DNA from: CAZTVF01 sp964616985
GTDB lineage: Bacteria > Planctomycetota > Phycisphaerae > SM23-33
DNA length: 36,359 nt
Reading direction: 5' to 3'
Assembly (NCBI GenBank): GCA_964616985.1
Contig: CAZTVF010000046.1
Span: forward strand, 1 to 36,359
Position numbers and translations under genes: made by a program. Positions 15,897 to 24,674 of this stretch are shown one piece after another. Below the pieces are notes generated by a model. It had not been told where the DNA came from. It did no database searches and saw only the letters and a list, made by a program, of their open reading frames with translations. Positions within the stretch are counted from its first letter, which is position 1. Each line of letters begins with the position of its first letter.

Positions 15897-16231
15897 ATGC
15901 GTCTCCTTGTGGATGTTCTCTCGCTCGCCCCGCGTACAGCGCCGGGCATAAAGTGCGGGGTATTATCGCGTGGGAGATTCCGCGTTGCCAGCATCTTTCC
16001 TGGTGATGTCGATGCGTCGGGGGAAAACGGAAAGAGAGCGGGATTATAGGATGATTAAAGGGATTCACGGGATTAGAAGAATGCGAACGGGCATCTGAGC
16101 GCCATCGACGCGCGGCGAAACAGAAAGAATACGGACCCGCCTGCCGACAGGCTGATTCAGGATGATTTCAAGGATTCATGGGACTAGAAGGCTTTCATCT
16201 CTTCGTCTTAATCCCTGAATCCAATGAATTC
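15897..16231. repeat. Gene-free spacer with direct and inverted AGGATT-type repeats
   Basis: A 335-nt spacer between the 3' end of the DUF2520 gene and folD. A 32-nt unit occurs at 16048-16079 and again at 16159-16190 with 5 mismatches, in direct orientation. A related sequence (AATCCCTGAATCC and CCTAAATCCC) follows at 16210-16240 in the opposite orientation, running into the end of the DUF2520 gene. The spacing (111 nt) and low copy number do not fit a CRISPR. The AT-rich repeats stand out from the GC-rich genes. Confidence 0.65.
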
Positions 16232-17140
16232 CTAAATCCCGCTCTCTTTCTTCTCGGCCTTCACCGCCATGATGGCATTGATGGTGTCCAGGACGGCGGC
16301 GGGGGGGATGGAGCCTTTGCGCTGGGCGAGCATGAGGGTCCAGAGGCCCATGCCGAGTTGGATCACGTCCAGCCCGCTTTCGCCGGCCAGGGCCTGCGAG
16401 TGGCGTTGGACAGTGCCCGCGTCGCCGCGGGCGATGGGGCCCGTGAGGGCGCCCTCGGGGCCCAGTGCGATCACGTTCTCCACCGTCGAGCGGATCATCG
16501 GGGCCAGGGCCTGGAGGAATGTCGCCCGCTCGATGCCCGCCTTCTCGCCCGTGGCCAAGGCCGCGTCGATCAGCGCCGTGACGTAGTTGCACGCCATCAC
16601 GGCCGCCGCGTGGTAGAACACCTTCCGCTCGGCGACGATGGGGACGGGCACGGCCGCGATCTCCAGCGCCAGCCGGGCCAGCGCCCGCGACGCGATCGCG
16701 TTGCCCTCGATGAAGCAATGCGTGCCGGGCATGGCCGCGACGGCGGCCGCGACGGTGGGGAAGGTCTGGAGCGGGTGCATCGAGCCCGCGAAGCAGCGGC
16801 ACTGCAGCACGGCCGGCAGCAGCACCTCGCTGGTCAGCGCGCCGGAGCAGTGGGCGATGACGGCCTCGGGTCGGAAAGCCTTTGCCGCGGCGAGTTCGGC
16901 GCACAGGCCTGCGATGGCGTCATCGGGCACGGTGAGCAGCACGATCTCGGCGGCCCCGGCGGCCTGGGCGGCGGACGTCACCGGCGTGGACGGCGAGACC
17001 ATGTCGGCCGCCTGCCGGGTCCTGGCGGGATCGCGGCCGGCCATCGCCGCCACGCGGTAGCCCGCCCGCTGGGCAAGGATCGCCAGGGCCGTGCCCACCT
17101 TCCCCGCGCCGATCACCGCGATGTCTGCGTGTGTTTTCAT
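16232..17140 (-). CDS. DUF2520 Rossmann-fold protein (ProC/6PGDH-like)
   Basis: A 302-aa NAD(P)-binding protein with the Rossmann_like plus DUF2520 arrangement. The dinucleotide motif IAVIGAGKVGTAL is at 7-19. IVLLTVPDDAI (66-76), HCSGALTSEVL (97-107) and the Pro-rich SMHPLQTFP (120-128) are characteristic of the family. The C-terminal helical half (FYHAAAVMACNYVTAL, 175-190) resembles pyrroline-5-carboxylate reductase-like dimerisation helices. The biochemical role of the family is not established. The start ATG overlaps the stop of the upstream beta-helix gene in ATGA (17137-17140), implying translational coupling. Confidence 0.85.
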   Translation of the reverse strand: MKTHADIAVIGAGKVGTALAILAQRAGYRVAAMAGRDPARTRQAADMVSPSTPVTSAAQAAGAAEIVLLTVPDDAIAGLCAELAAAKAFRPEAVIAHCSGALTSEVLLPAVLQCRCFAGSMHPLQTFPTVAAAVAAMPGTHCFIEGNAIASRALARLALEIAAVPVPIVAERKVFYHAAAVMACNYVTALIDAALATGEKAGIERATFLQALAPMIRSTVENVIALGPEGALTGPIARGDAGTVQRHSQALAGESGLDVIQLGMGLWTLMLAQRKGSIPPAAVLDTINAIMAVKAEKKESGI

Positions 17141-18978
17141 GATCTTGTCAACCGCCCGGCCTTGCTCACGTCGATCGGTTCGATGCCCAGCTTGCGCGCG
17201 AGGGAGTCGTGCTTGAAGCGGTAGTCGCCGGCGGCGGCGTCGATGAATCCGGGGTCGCCGCACAGGGTGCCGTCGCGGATCGGCAGCGGCTCGGTGCAGT
17301 CGGCCGCGTAGGGCGGCAGTAGCCATTCGGCCTGCATCACGCCCGTGCCGCTGAACAGCACGTTGGCGGCCATGCTGGAGATGCTGTCGCGGTAGGCCTG
17401 CAGGCTCAGGCGGCCGCGGGCGAACCAGATGTTCTTCTCGAGCGCGAAGCCTTTGCAGACGAGGAGGCTGATGAGGCTGTCGCCGTCGTCGAGGAAGACG
17501 TTGCCGCGGATGGTGCAGTTGCACGAGCGATGGTTGTGCGACGGCCAGCGGGTGTTCACGGCGAGGTTGCTCTCGATGACGAAGTCCTCGCTGCGTTCGT
17601 CGATGTAGTAGGCGTGGGCGTGGCTGGTGCCGCCGGGGCCGCGGACGATGTTGCCGCGCACCTCGATGCCCTTGCAGAAGCCCACGTAGATCGCCCCGCC
17701 GTCGAGCATCGTCTCCATGTAGTCGTGGAACAGGTTGGACTCCACGCGGCTGAACGCGGCCGTCAGGTGCGTGCAGCCGTAGGCGGTGTGGTGGAAGTGG
17801 TTGTGCTGCAGATGCACGCGCAGGCCGCCGGCGAACACGCCGATGCCGCTGGGATACGCCCGCCCGATGTGGTGGATCTCGCAGTCGCGGACGAGCCCCT
17901 CCTGGCTGCGGAGGATCACGCCGCACGCGCCGGTCCAGCCGATGTCGCAGCCCTCGATGCGGACATCGCGGCCGCGGGTGATCTTCACGCCCTGGCCGCC
18001 GACGTTGGCGATCTTCAGGCCCTCCAGCGTGAGGCCATGGCAGAACTCGCCGGTGATGGCGCCGGGGAAGTTGGCGGCGCCGAAGCCGCCCGTCACCAGC
18101 GGCGTGGTGGTGCACGTCAGCGACAGGCCGCGAAGCGTGACGTCGGTCAGCGGCATTTCTTCCGTGCCGTTCAAGGCGAGGATGCAGTGGCGCGTGGGGG
18201 CCAGCATGACGGCGGCGGCCATGTCCTCGCCGGGCAGCGGCCAGTAGACGCACTTGCCGGCGGTGCGATCGAGGTACCACTGTCCCGGCCGCTGCATGCC
18301 CTGGCGGAGGTTCCAGGCGACGTAGGTGCGGGCCTCGCGTTTCCAGTAGCCAAAGGCCCCGGGCGGATGGCCGGCGGGGGTGGAGAAGGTGACGGTGTGT
18401 GCGGCCTCGTCGAGCGAGGCCAAGCCCACCATCGATTCATCCCACGCGTGGTAGATGGTGAGCTCGGCGTTGTTGAGATCGGTCCAGGTGCCCAGGTCGC
18501 CGGGGTGATAGTGCAGGGTGGTGAGTTCGGAGGCGGTGGGCTTGCGCTGCCAGCCGCCCTCGGTGGAACTGAGCCACCGGACGTCGAAGACGGTGGGGTG
18601 TTCGTAGCGGCCGAGCTCCGGCAGGCGCGAGCGGTCGCGCCAGCCGCCGTTGACGATCAGCGTGCGGAAGTCCCACGTGCGTTCCTTCACGCCGCCCAGC
18701 GGGGCGGCCCAGAAGCGGTCGCCGTCGCGCTGCCAGCTGGTGACGCGACGCCCGCCATGCAGCACGGGCGTTTCGCCGGGGGCCGCTTCGATGGCCAGAC
18801 CGCTGTCGCGCCCGTCCAGCGTGACGCCCACGTCGTAGTAGTCGCCACCGTGGACGACGATTCTCTTGGCGCCCGATTCACGCGACGCTTCGACGGCGCG
18901 GGCGAGGGTGGCAAAAGGCTGCTGCGGAGAGCCAGGGTTTGCGTCACTGCCCGTTGTCGAAACAAATAGCTCGAGCAT
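17137..18978 (-). CDS. Right-handed parallel beta-helix protein
   Basis: A 613-aa beta-helix protein of the pectate-lyase-like type. It opens with FVSTTGSDANPGSPQQPFATLARAVEA, the usual start of DUF1565-like or parallel beta-helix carbohydrate-active proteins. Repeating strands with Asn and His at turns run through about residues 280-560 (for example IEGCDIGWTGACGV, LQHNHFHHTAYGCTH). A 150-residue region before that, with Trp-rich segments, may be an inserted beta-domain. It could be a glycosidase or lyase (a GH141-like identity is possible but not demonstrable). The frame is open upstream to 19731, but that part is antisense to rlmI plus a CTT tract; AAAGGT sits about 12 nt before the ATG at 18978. 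No signal peptide is seen. The stop overlaps the DUF2520 start. Confidence 0.82.
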   Translation of the reverse strand: MLELFVSTTGSDANPGSPQQPFATLARAVEASRESGAKRIVVHGGDYYDVGVTLDGRDSGLAIEAAPGETPVLHGGRRVTSWQRDGDRFWAAPLGGVKERTWDFRTLIVNGGWRDRSRLPELGRYEHPTVFDVRWLSSTEGGWQRKPTASELTTLHYHPGDLGTWTDLNNAELTIYHAWDESMVGLASLDEAAHTVTFSTPAGHPPGAFGYWKREARTYVAWNLRQGMQRPGQWYLDRTAGKCVYWPLPGEDMAAAVMLAPTRHCILALNGTEEMPLTDVTLRGLSLTCTTTPLVTGGFGAANFPGAITGEFCHGLTLEGLKIANVGGQGVKITRGRDVRIEGCDIGWTGACGVILRSQEGLVRDCEIHHIGRAYPSGIGVFAGGLRVHLQHNHFHHTAYGCTHLTAAFSRVESNLFHDYMETMLDGGAIYVGFCKGIEVRGNIVRGPGGTSHAHAYYIDERSEDFVIESNLAVNTRWPSHNHRSCNCTIRGNVFLDDGDSLISLLVCKGFALEKNIWFARGRLSLQAYRDSISSMAANVLFSGTGVMQAEWLLPPYAADCTEPLPIRDGTLCGDPGFIDAAAGDYRFKHDSLARKLGIEPIDVSKAGRLTRS

Positions 18979-19250
18979 GGGATACCGTGACCTTTCGAAG
19001 ATTCCCCAGATGATACTGTCCGCGGAGGATTTGTCCAGATGTGGGGAAAAACTGCGAGCCACGCTTTCCCTGTAAACATGCTTTTGCCCCTCTGGGGCTA
19101 AAAGCATGGCACCCGGATGGCCAAAAGCATGGCATCCGGAGCAGGGCACCCACACCTCTCTTGCTCTTTTTCTATCTCTTCTTCTTCTTCTTCTTCTTCT
19201 TCTCTGCGTCCTCTGCGTTCTCTGCGGTGAAGAAGCGCCGGACATCGCCC
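18979..19250. repeat. Spacer with CATGGCACCC repeats and a CTT tract
   Basis: This 272-nt spacer holds two copies of a unit resembling AAAAGCATGGCACCCGGATG (about 19099-19119 and 19122-19142), followed by GGGCACCC. Next comes a tract of about nine CTT triplets (about 19176-19203) and CTCTGCGTCCTCTGCGTT-type octamer repeats ending in GCGGTGAAGAAG. The CATGGCACCC units belong to a family also seen near 32010 and 35670-35730. No gene is visible. Confidence 0.7.
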
Positions 19251-20495
19251 CTACTCCACTCGCGCCCAGACCGCCTTGAGGTACGCCGCCTCGGGCGTCT
19301 CCGGCTGGAAGGGGTGGTCGGGGCCGGCGCCGGTGATGCGGATGATCTTCATCGTCCTGCCGGCGGCACGGACGCTTCGCCCGATCGTCTCGACGAAGGT
19401 CGGCTGGTCCACCAGTCCGCTGCAACTGCACGTCAGCAGCATGCCGCCGGGGCTCAGCACGTCCAAGGCCAGGCGGTTGAGGTCGGCGTACTTCTTGAGC
19501 CCGATCTCCATCGCCTCGCGGTTGGGGACGAACTTCGAAGGGTCCAGCACCACCACGTCCCACTGCGTGCCCTTGCGCTGGGCGGTGCGAAGGAACTCGA
19601 ACGCGTCGCCGTGGCGGAACTCGATCTTCGCCCGGTTGAGCTTGCCGTTCTCCTTCGCCGTCTCCAGCGCCACCTCGTCGAGGTCCACGGCCGTGACGGC
19701 CGCCGCCTTGCCGACCGTGGCCGCGTAGCATGCGAATCCGCCCGTATAGCAGCAGCAGTCCAGGACATTGCGGCCGGGCGTGAAGGCGGTCAGGGCGAGG
19801 CGGTTCTCGCGCTGGTCGCAGAAGAAGCCCGTCTTGTGCCCGTGCTCCAGGTCGACCTTGAACCGCACGCCGTTTTCGGTGATGACGACGCTGGGGTCGT
19901 GCCTGGGTGCCTTGGGAAGCGTGAAGCCCTCGAAGTCCATCGTGGACTTGTCGGCGCGGTGGATGAAGGCCTTCACCCGCAGGCCCGCGTCGACGAAGGC
20001 GTCCTCGATCTGGTGTATGCGGCGGAACATCGCCAGGCTGAACAGTTCGATCACGACATAGTCGCCGAACTTGTCGGCGATCAGGCCGCTGATGCCGTCG
20101 CCCTCGGCGTGGATGAGGCGGTAGGCGTCGGCCGTCGCGTCGAGCTTGAGCACATCGCGGCGAAGCTGCACGGCCTGCTTTATGCGATCGGCCACGAAGG
20201 ACTCGGGCGGCCGCTGGGGGCTGTGCGTGATCATCCGCAGCGTGATCATCGACCGCGGGTGGAAGAAGCCCCAGCCGAACAACTCGCCGCGGCGGTCGAT
20301 GACGGCGACGATGTCGCCGCCCTCGGGATGGCCTTCAACCTTGGCGACCATGTTGCGGAAGATGAAGGTGTCGAAGCTGACGCTGCGCAGGTACACCGCC
20401 GGCGTGCCGGGGGGCAGGTTGGGCGGGGTGAACTCCGCCCGCCGGGGCAGTGGCTCGCGTCGCGGTGCGTCAGGATAGCGGGAATCGGGTGTCAT
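19251..20495 (-). CDS. rlmI: RlmI-type class I SAM rRNA methyltransferase (m5C)
   Basis: A 414-aa homologue of RlmI/YccW, which methylates a cytosine of 23S rRNA (C1962 in E. coli). An N-terminal PUA-like domain (about 30-95) carries GWGFFHPRSMITLRM, and a linker domain follows. The hallmark GHKTGFFCDQRENR is at 219-232, then the SAM-binding VLDCCCYTGGF (244-254), the acidic VDLDE, and DPSKF (319-323), where DPPKF is more usual. The SCS motif (C356/C358) supplies the catalytic cysteine. Two adjacent ATGs lie at 20498 and 20495; a weak CGGA sits about 5 nt before the second, which I chose. A longer frame to 20600 translates repeat sequence. It is divergent from the next gene. Confidence 0.92.
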   Translation of the reverse strand: MTPDSRYPDAPRREPLPRRAEFTPPNLPPGTPAVYLRSVSFDTFIFRNMVAKVEGHPEGGDIVAVIDRRGELFGWGFFHPRSMITLRMITHSPQRPPESFVADRIKQAVQLRRDVLKLDATADAYRLIHAEGDGISGLIADKFGDYVVIELFSLAMFRRIHQIEDAFVDAGLRVKAFIHRADKSTMDFEGFTLPKAPRHDPSVVITENGVRFKVDLEHGHKTGFFCDQRENRLALTAFTPGRNVLDCCCYTGGFACYAATVGKAAAVTAVDLDEVALETAKENGKLNRAKIEFRHGDAFEFLRTAQRKGTQWDVVVLDPSKFVPNREAMEIGLKKYADLNRLALDVLSPGGMLLTCSCSGLVDQPTFVETIGRSVRAAGRTMKIIRITGAGPDHPFQPETPEAAYLKAVWARVE

Positions 20496-20680
20496 CATAT
20501 TCCGATCATCATACAGCGTGAGGCGTTCACCCGCCACCTTCGCATGCACTCGGTCGGACCTTCGCATGCCCGCGCGGTGCCACCCCCAAGAGCAGGGCAA
20601 GAAAAAGAGACGGTATCGTCACGATTTCCTTGTTCGCTGAATGTGCGGACGGTTGAATAGTGCATAGCGAGGATTCAAAC
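20496..20680. other. Divergent intergenic region between rlmI and the 189-aa gene
   Basis: A 185-nt spacer that must hold promoters for both divergent genes. Around 20542-20587 it carries CGCATGC stretches and GCGGTGCCACCCCC, which resemble the CATGCC/GTGCCA repeats found elsewhere in the window. No clear -35/-10 pair was identified. Confidence 0.45.
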
Positions 20681-21250
20681 ATGCCCTTGGATGTGCCCGC
20701 GCGTGATTCGACGGCCTACGTCGTCTATGGATACCTGCGAAACCTGGACCGCGGCGAGCAAGAGGCCCAGGAGCTGAAGCTGCGCCGGCGGTTCGCGGTC
20801 ATCATCGGCAAGGCTTGCCGCAGGACGCAGCACTTCGACAGCGACCTGCTGCTGCAACTGGTGCGGGGCCTCTTGCGGCTGATCGCCCACGACGCCGTCA
20901 GCTTCCGCCTCGACGGGGCGGGGCGGCAGGTGATCGAGTCGCTCGCCGGCCTGGAGAAGCTCTACCAGGCCGTGGAGCCCCAGGACCACCAGCCCTTCGT
21001 CAGCGCGATGGTCTCCAAGGGCGGCCGCAGCGTGTGCTACATCCGCATCCGTCGCGACGGGGAATCCGCAGGCCCCGGCCCCTGCTCGTACGAGATGAGC
21101 TTGTACGCGCAAAACCCCTTCGGCGAGCTCTTCTCCCGCACCTGCCGCGAGATCCTCCACCCCCTGGACGTCAAGCTCACCGAGATGCAGGGCGAATTCG
21201 AGCCGCACCTGTCGCTGTGGCAGCGGATCAAGGACAAGCTCGCGAGGTAG
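20681..21250 (+). CDS. Conserved-looking protein of unknown function, 189 aa
   Basis: I do not recognise this protein. It is soluble, without signal peptide or membrane segments. It is Arg/Leu-rich and largely helical in the first half (EAQELKLRRRFAVIIGKACRR, then FDSDLLLQLVRGLLRLIAH). The second half looks beta-rich (FVSAMVSKGGRSVCYIRIRRD, then SYEMSLYA) and ends in a basic amphipathic helix (LWQRIKDKLAR). The frame opens at a GTG at 20660, but GAGGA lies about 7 nt before the ATG at 20681, so that start is preferred. Codon usage matches its neighbours and supports a real gene. It is divergent from rlmI and 241 nt upstream of the M16 peptidase, with a paired-hairpin repeat between. Confidence 0.75.
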   Translation: MPLDVPARDSTAYVVYGYLRNLDRGEQEAQELKLRRRFAVIIGKACRRTQHFDSDLLLQLVRGLLRLIAHDAVSFRLDGAGRQVIESLAGLEKLYQAVEPQDHQPFVSAMVSKGGRSVCYIRIRRDGESAGPGPCSYEMSLYAQNPFGELFSRTCREILHPLDVKLTEMQGEFEPHLSLWQRIKDKLAR

Positions 21251-21286
21251 GCGGGCTGCTGCCGGGGCCGAGTGCCGTGGATATCT

Positions 21287-21382
21287 GGGTGGCCGCCTTC
21301 CCAGGCCGCCACCGTCGCCGCCACCCATGCGTACGGCGATATGGGCGGCGGCCTTGGAAGGCCGCCACCCTTGCCGCCACCC
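21287..21382. repeat. Paired-hairpin intergenic repeat, copy 3
   Basis: The left arm (21287-21313) and right arm (21343-21370) are inverted copies of each other with one or two changes. They carry the same self-complementary CCTTCCCAGG-type core as copies 1 and 2. A partial third unit (TTGCCGCCACCC) follows at 21371-21382. It lies between the unknown 189-aa gene and the M16 peptidase gene. Confidence 0.82.
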
Positions 21383-21491
21383 AAAGCATTTTCTCCTTTC
21401 GGCTCACTGCTTCCCCTCGCGCCCATCCCACGATCCCTTTGGAGAATCCGCTCCAGAGGGTTACATTCGTCTGTCGATGGAGTATTGCACC

Positions 21492-24368
21492 ATGAAACGC
21501 AATCCGATGAAGTACCTCCTGCTGTTGTGGGCGTTGATGCTGGCCGCGGCCGGGGCGGCGGCGCAGGAGATCGTTCTCCACGAGCCGGCCTCGCAGGCGG
21601 CGTCCGCACCGGCGGCATCGAGCGTCCCGGCCTCCCAGCCGGCGGCGCTGTACAACTACCGCCAGGCGACGCTGCCCAACGGCATGGCCGTCATCACCGT
21701 CGAGGACTTCACCTGCCCGATCGTCTCGGTCCAGATGTGGTACCACGTGGGCTCCAAGGACGAGCGGGCCGACCGCACGGGCTTCGCCCACATGTTCGAG
21801 CACATGATGTTCCGCGGCACCCAGCGAGTGAAGGACATCGACCAGCTCATCAGCAGCATCGGCGGCGAATGCAACGCCTACACCACGTACGACACGACCA
21901 ACTTCGTCGACGTCGCCCCGGCCAACCAGCTCGAACTGCTGCTGTGGCTGGAGGCGGAACGCATGATGTTCCTCAAGGTCGACCCGCCCAACTTCGCCAC
22001 CGAACGCAAGGTGGTGGAGGAAGAGCTGCTCATGTACAGCCACGAGCCCTACGGGCGGCTGGAGGACAAGATCGTCGGGCACCTGTTCGGCCAGCATCCC
22101 TACCGCTGGCCGGTGGTGGGGCGGGTGTCGCACCTGCGGGCGGCGACGGTGGCCGAGCTGCGGCAGTTCTGGGAAACCTACTACGTGCCCAACAACGCCA
22201 CCCTCGTCATCTGCGGCGCCGTCAGCCACGACAAGGCGATGGACCTCGCCCGCAAGCACATGGCCTGGCTGCCCAAGGGCAAGGACGTGCCCCGCGTGAC
22301 GGCCGTGGAGCCTTTGCCGCGGGCGCCGCGGACGGTGGCCATCCGCAACGTGATGGCGCCCTCGCCGCTGGTGGGGCTGATCTACCGCACCGTGAAAGAA
22401 GGCCACCGGGACCGCGTCGCCCTGGACATGCTGGGCGTCGTGCTGGGCCTGGGCGACAGCGGGCGCCTGCAGGCGGGGCTGGTCCGCGGCAAGGAGGTCG
22501 CACTGCAGGCCAAGGCCTTCCAGGAATCGGTGGAGCAGGACGGAGCGTTCGTCGCCGGGGTCATGCTGCCCCAGTGCGGCGACGCGAACAATCCCTGCCC
22601 CGACGGCGACCCCAACAGCGTGCTGGCCGAGCTGGAGTTGCAGGTCGCCCGCCTGCGGGACGAGCCCGTCACGCCCGACGAGCTGCTCAAGGCCCGCAGC
22701 CAGATGCTCAAGACGATGTACGAGGACGCCGAGACCGCCACTGCCAAGGCCACCACCATCGCCGAGGCGGCCATCCTGGCCGGCGATGCGTCGCGGGTGA
22801 ACACGCTGGCGGGCGAGATCGAGACGATGACGGCCCAGCGGCTGCAGGAGGTGGCGCGGAAGTACCTCGACCCCAACGGAGTCCTTCGCGTGATCGTGCA
22901 GGAGGACGAGTCCGGCCGCTTCCTCAAGGACGACGCCGAGACCGCCGCCCCGGTGGCGGCCGAAAGCAACACGCCGCTGCCGCCGCGGAACACCGGCGAC
23001 CGCCCGGCCGAGCTGGGAGACCGGCCTCCCGTGGCGGCCGCCTTGCCCCCGCCCCCGCAGGTTCCATGCACGCGCAGCACGCTGCCCAACGGCCTGCGCG
23101 TGGTGGTGGCGCCCAATCACCGCACGCCGCTGGTGACCGTGTACCTGGGCATCGCCGCCGGTTCGTGGACGGAGGGCGAGTCCAAGCCCGGCATGGCCGA
23201 CTTCGCGATGCAGATGCTCACCCGCAGTTCGCTGCGGGGCGGCACGATGGAGATCGCCCGCGAGCAGGAGAAGCTCGGCATCCACATCAGTTCCGCGGCC
23301 GACCTCGACGACTCATACGTGATGGCCACCTGCACCTCGCCCCGCCTGGTGCGGACGGTGGAGATGATGTCGCACATGGTGCTCGACCCGAATATCGACG
23401 CCGAGGAGATGGACCTGTTCCGCGAGGCGTACATCGCCGACGTCGCCGCCGGCGAGGGCACGCTGGAGCACGTCGCCCACATGGAGCTGCGGCGGCGGAT
23501 CTACGGCGAGCATCCCTACGGCCACGACGTGGTCGGGGCCGAGGCGGACATTGACGCAATGAAGAAGCATGACGTCGTCCAGTGGTGGAAGAAGTACCTG
23601 CGGCTGGACCTGGCCGTGCTGGTCGTCGCCGGCGACGTGGACGAGAAGCAGGCGGTGGAACTGGCGCAGAAGGCCTTCGGCCGCTGGACGGCGCAGGGGC
23701 CGCGGCCCAAGGCGGAACTGCCGCCCGTGGCGGCGGTGGACAAAACGCGGATCTATCTCATCGACCGCCCCCAGTGCTCGCAGAGCCAGATCTTCGTCGG
23801 CTGCGCGGGCATCGCGCGGGGCGACGAGGGCCGCTTCACCGCGATGCTGGTGAGCGACTACTTCGGCACCAACACGTGCAGCCGCCTGTTCAGCCACATC
23901 CTCAGTAACAAGGGGCTCACGTACAACATCTACGGCGCGTACGAGCCCCGACGTTTCGGCGGCGAGTTCAGCATCAACACGTTCAGCCGCACCGAGAGCA
24001 CCGCCGAGGTGCTGCGCGAGATCCTCAAGGAGATCGATTCGCTCTGCTCGGCCCCGCCCGGCGAGGACGAGCTCGCCCGCTCGCGCCAGTACCTCCTGGG
24101 CAGCTACGCGACTCAGCACGAGACGCCGACGGCCGTGGCGCAGGACCTGTGGCTGATCGAGTCGCAGGAACTCGGCGCGGGGTACGCGCAGAAGATGTTC
24201 GCCGCCATCGCCGCCGCCGACCCCAAGGGCTGCCATGATCTGGTCCGTCGCACGATCGATCCCCGCAAGCTCGTCATCGTCGTCGCCGGCAACGCCGCCG
24301 CCATTCGCAAGGACCTGCGCAAGATCGCCCCGGTGAAAATGGTCCAGCAGGACGACACCGAAGAATAA
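21492..24368 (+). CDS. Exported two-domain M16 zinc peptidase
   Basis: A 958-aa peptidase with a signal peptide (basic MKRNPMK, hydrophobic core to about residue 20, Ala-rich cleavage region before QEIVL). Two M16 halves are separated by a Pro/Ala-rich linker (about 475-525). The N-terminal half has the inverted zinc motif H100-M-F-E103-H104 and the downstream acidic ERKVVEEE (171-178), so it should be catalytic. The C-terminal half starts STLPNGLRVVVAPNHRTPLV but has MADFAMQM where HxxEH would be, making it the usual inactive partner. M16 enzymes degrade peptides inside a closed chamber. GGAG lies 9 nt before the ATG at 21492, which I prefer over the in-frame ATG at 21477. A periplasmic location is inferred. 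Confidence 0.93.
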   Translation: MKRNPMKYLLLLWALMLAAAGAAAQEIVLHEPASQAASAPAASSVPASQPAALYNYRQATLPNGMAVITVEDFTCPIVSVQMWYHVGSKDERADRTGFAHMFEHMMFRGTQRVKDIDQLISSIGGECNAYTTYDTTNFVDVAPANQLELLLWLEAERMMFLKVDPPNFATERKVVEEELLMYSHEPYGRLEDKIVGHLFGQHPYRWPVVGRVSHLRAATVAELRQFWETYYVPNNATLVICGAVSHDKAMDLARKHMAWLPKGKDVPRVTAVEPLPRAPRTVAIRNVMAPSPLVGLIYRTVKEGHRDRVALDMLGVVLGLGDSGRLQAGLVRGKEVALQAKAFQESVEQDGAFVAGVMLPQCGDANNPCPDGDPNSVLAELELQVARLRDEPVTPDELLKARSQMLKTMYEDAETATAKATTIAEAAILAGDASRVNTLAGEIETMTAQRLQEVARKYLDPNGVLRVIVQEDESGRFLKDDAETAAPVAAESNTPLPPRNTGDRPAELGDRPPVAAALPPPPQVPCTRSTLPNGLRVVVAPNHRTPLVTVYLGIAAGSWTEGESKPGMADFAMQMLTRSSLRGGTMEIAREQEKLGIHISSAADLDDSYVMATCTSPRLVRTVEMMSHMVLDPNIDAEEMDLFREAYIADVAAGEGTLEHVAHMELRRRIYGEHPYGHDVVGAEADIDAMKKHDVVQWWKKYLRLDLAVLVVAGDVDEKQAVELAQKAFGRWTAQGPRPKAELPPVAAVDKTRIYLIDRPQCSQSQIFVGCAGIARGDEGRFTAMLVSDYFGTNTCSRLFSHILSNKGLTYNIYGAYEPRRFGGEFSINTFSRTESTAEVLREILKEIDSLCSAPPGEDELARSRQYLLGSYATQHETPTAVAQDLWLIESQELGAGYAQKMFAAIAAADPKGCHDLVRRTIDPRKLVIVVAGNAAAIRKDLRKIAPVKMVQQDDTEE

Positions 24369-24401
24369 TCGACGCCGCGCGGCGAGATAGATCAACGAAC
24401 A

Positions 24402-24631
24402 CGCATATATAGCCCCCGGTCGAAACCGGCCGTCCACCCTCGTCCCGTAGGGACGACTGAAGGTTCGACCGTCCCTATGGGACTCGAATTCAAGAATGCC
24501 AATATGACCCAGCACTAAAGTGCTGGGCTACTACCAGTGGTCCCTACGGGACCCGAAGGCAGCTAGCGTCTGAGCAGCGGCCGGGGCAAACAACAGCCCC
24601 CGGTCGCGAGCGACCGGGGGCTATATATGCG
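24402..24631. repeat. 230-bp palindromic island with perfect 21-bp terminal inverted repeats
   Basis: Bases 24402-24422 are the exact reverse complement of 24611-24631. Inside are several smaller hairpins: CCGGT/ACCGG at about 24416-24429, GTCCC/GGGAC palindromes at about 24443-24455 and 24539-24553 with a related one near 24471-24483, CCAGCAC/GTGCTGG (about 24509-24526), and a 13-bp stem at 24595-24607/24610-24622. The three bases ACA flank both ends. There is no open reading frame. The rest of the 306-nt gap (24369-24401 and 24632-24674) holds nothing I recognise. It looks like a MITE- or REP-type composite element. Confidence 0.8.
24595..24622 (-). terminator. Strong hairpin downstream of the fucose-isomerase gene
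   Basis: AGCCCCCGGTCGC pairs perfectly with GCGACCGGGGGCT around a 2-nt loop. On the minus strand it lies about 50 nt past the stop and is followed by TGTTGTTTG, which is T-rich but not a pure T-run. It may terminate the fucose-isomerase transcript, and it is also part of the palindromic island. Confidence 0.5.
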
Positions 24632-24674
24632 ACATCGCGAATCGGTGACGCTGTCGCGTCGGTGTCTCGATTGT

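Noticed and set aside
16048..16240. Possible CRISPR array
   Set aside because: There are only two direct copies with mismatches, 111 nt apart, no regular spacers and no cas genes.
18979..19731. N-terminal extension of the beta-helix protein
   Set aside because: It translates a CTT tract as poly-Arg and then runs antisense through rlmI; the ribosome site and homology support the ATG at 18978.
24402..24631. Insertion sequence
   Set aside because: It has terminal inverted repeats but only 230 bp and no transposase; it is listed as a repeat instead.
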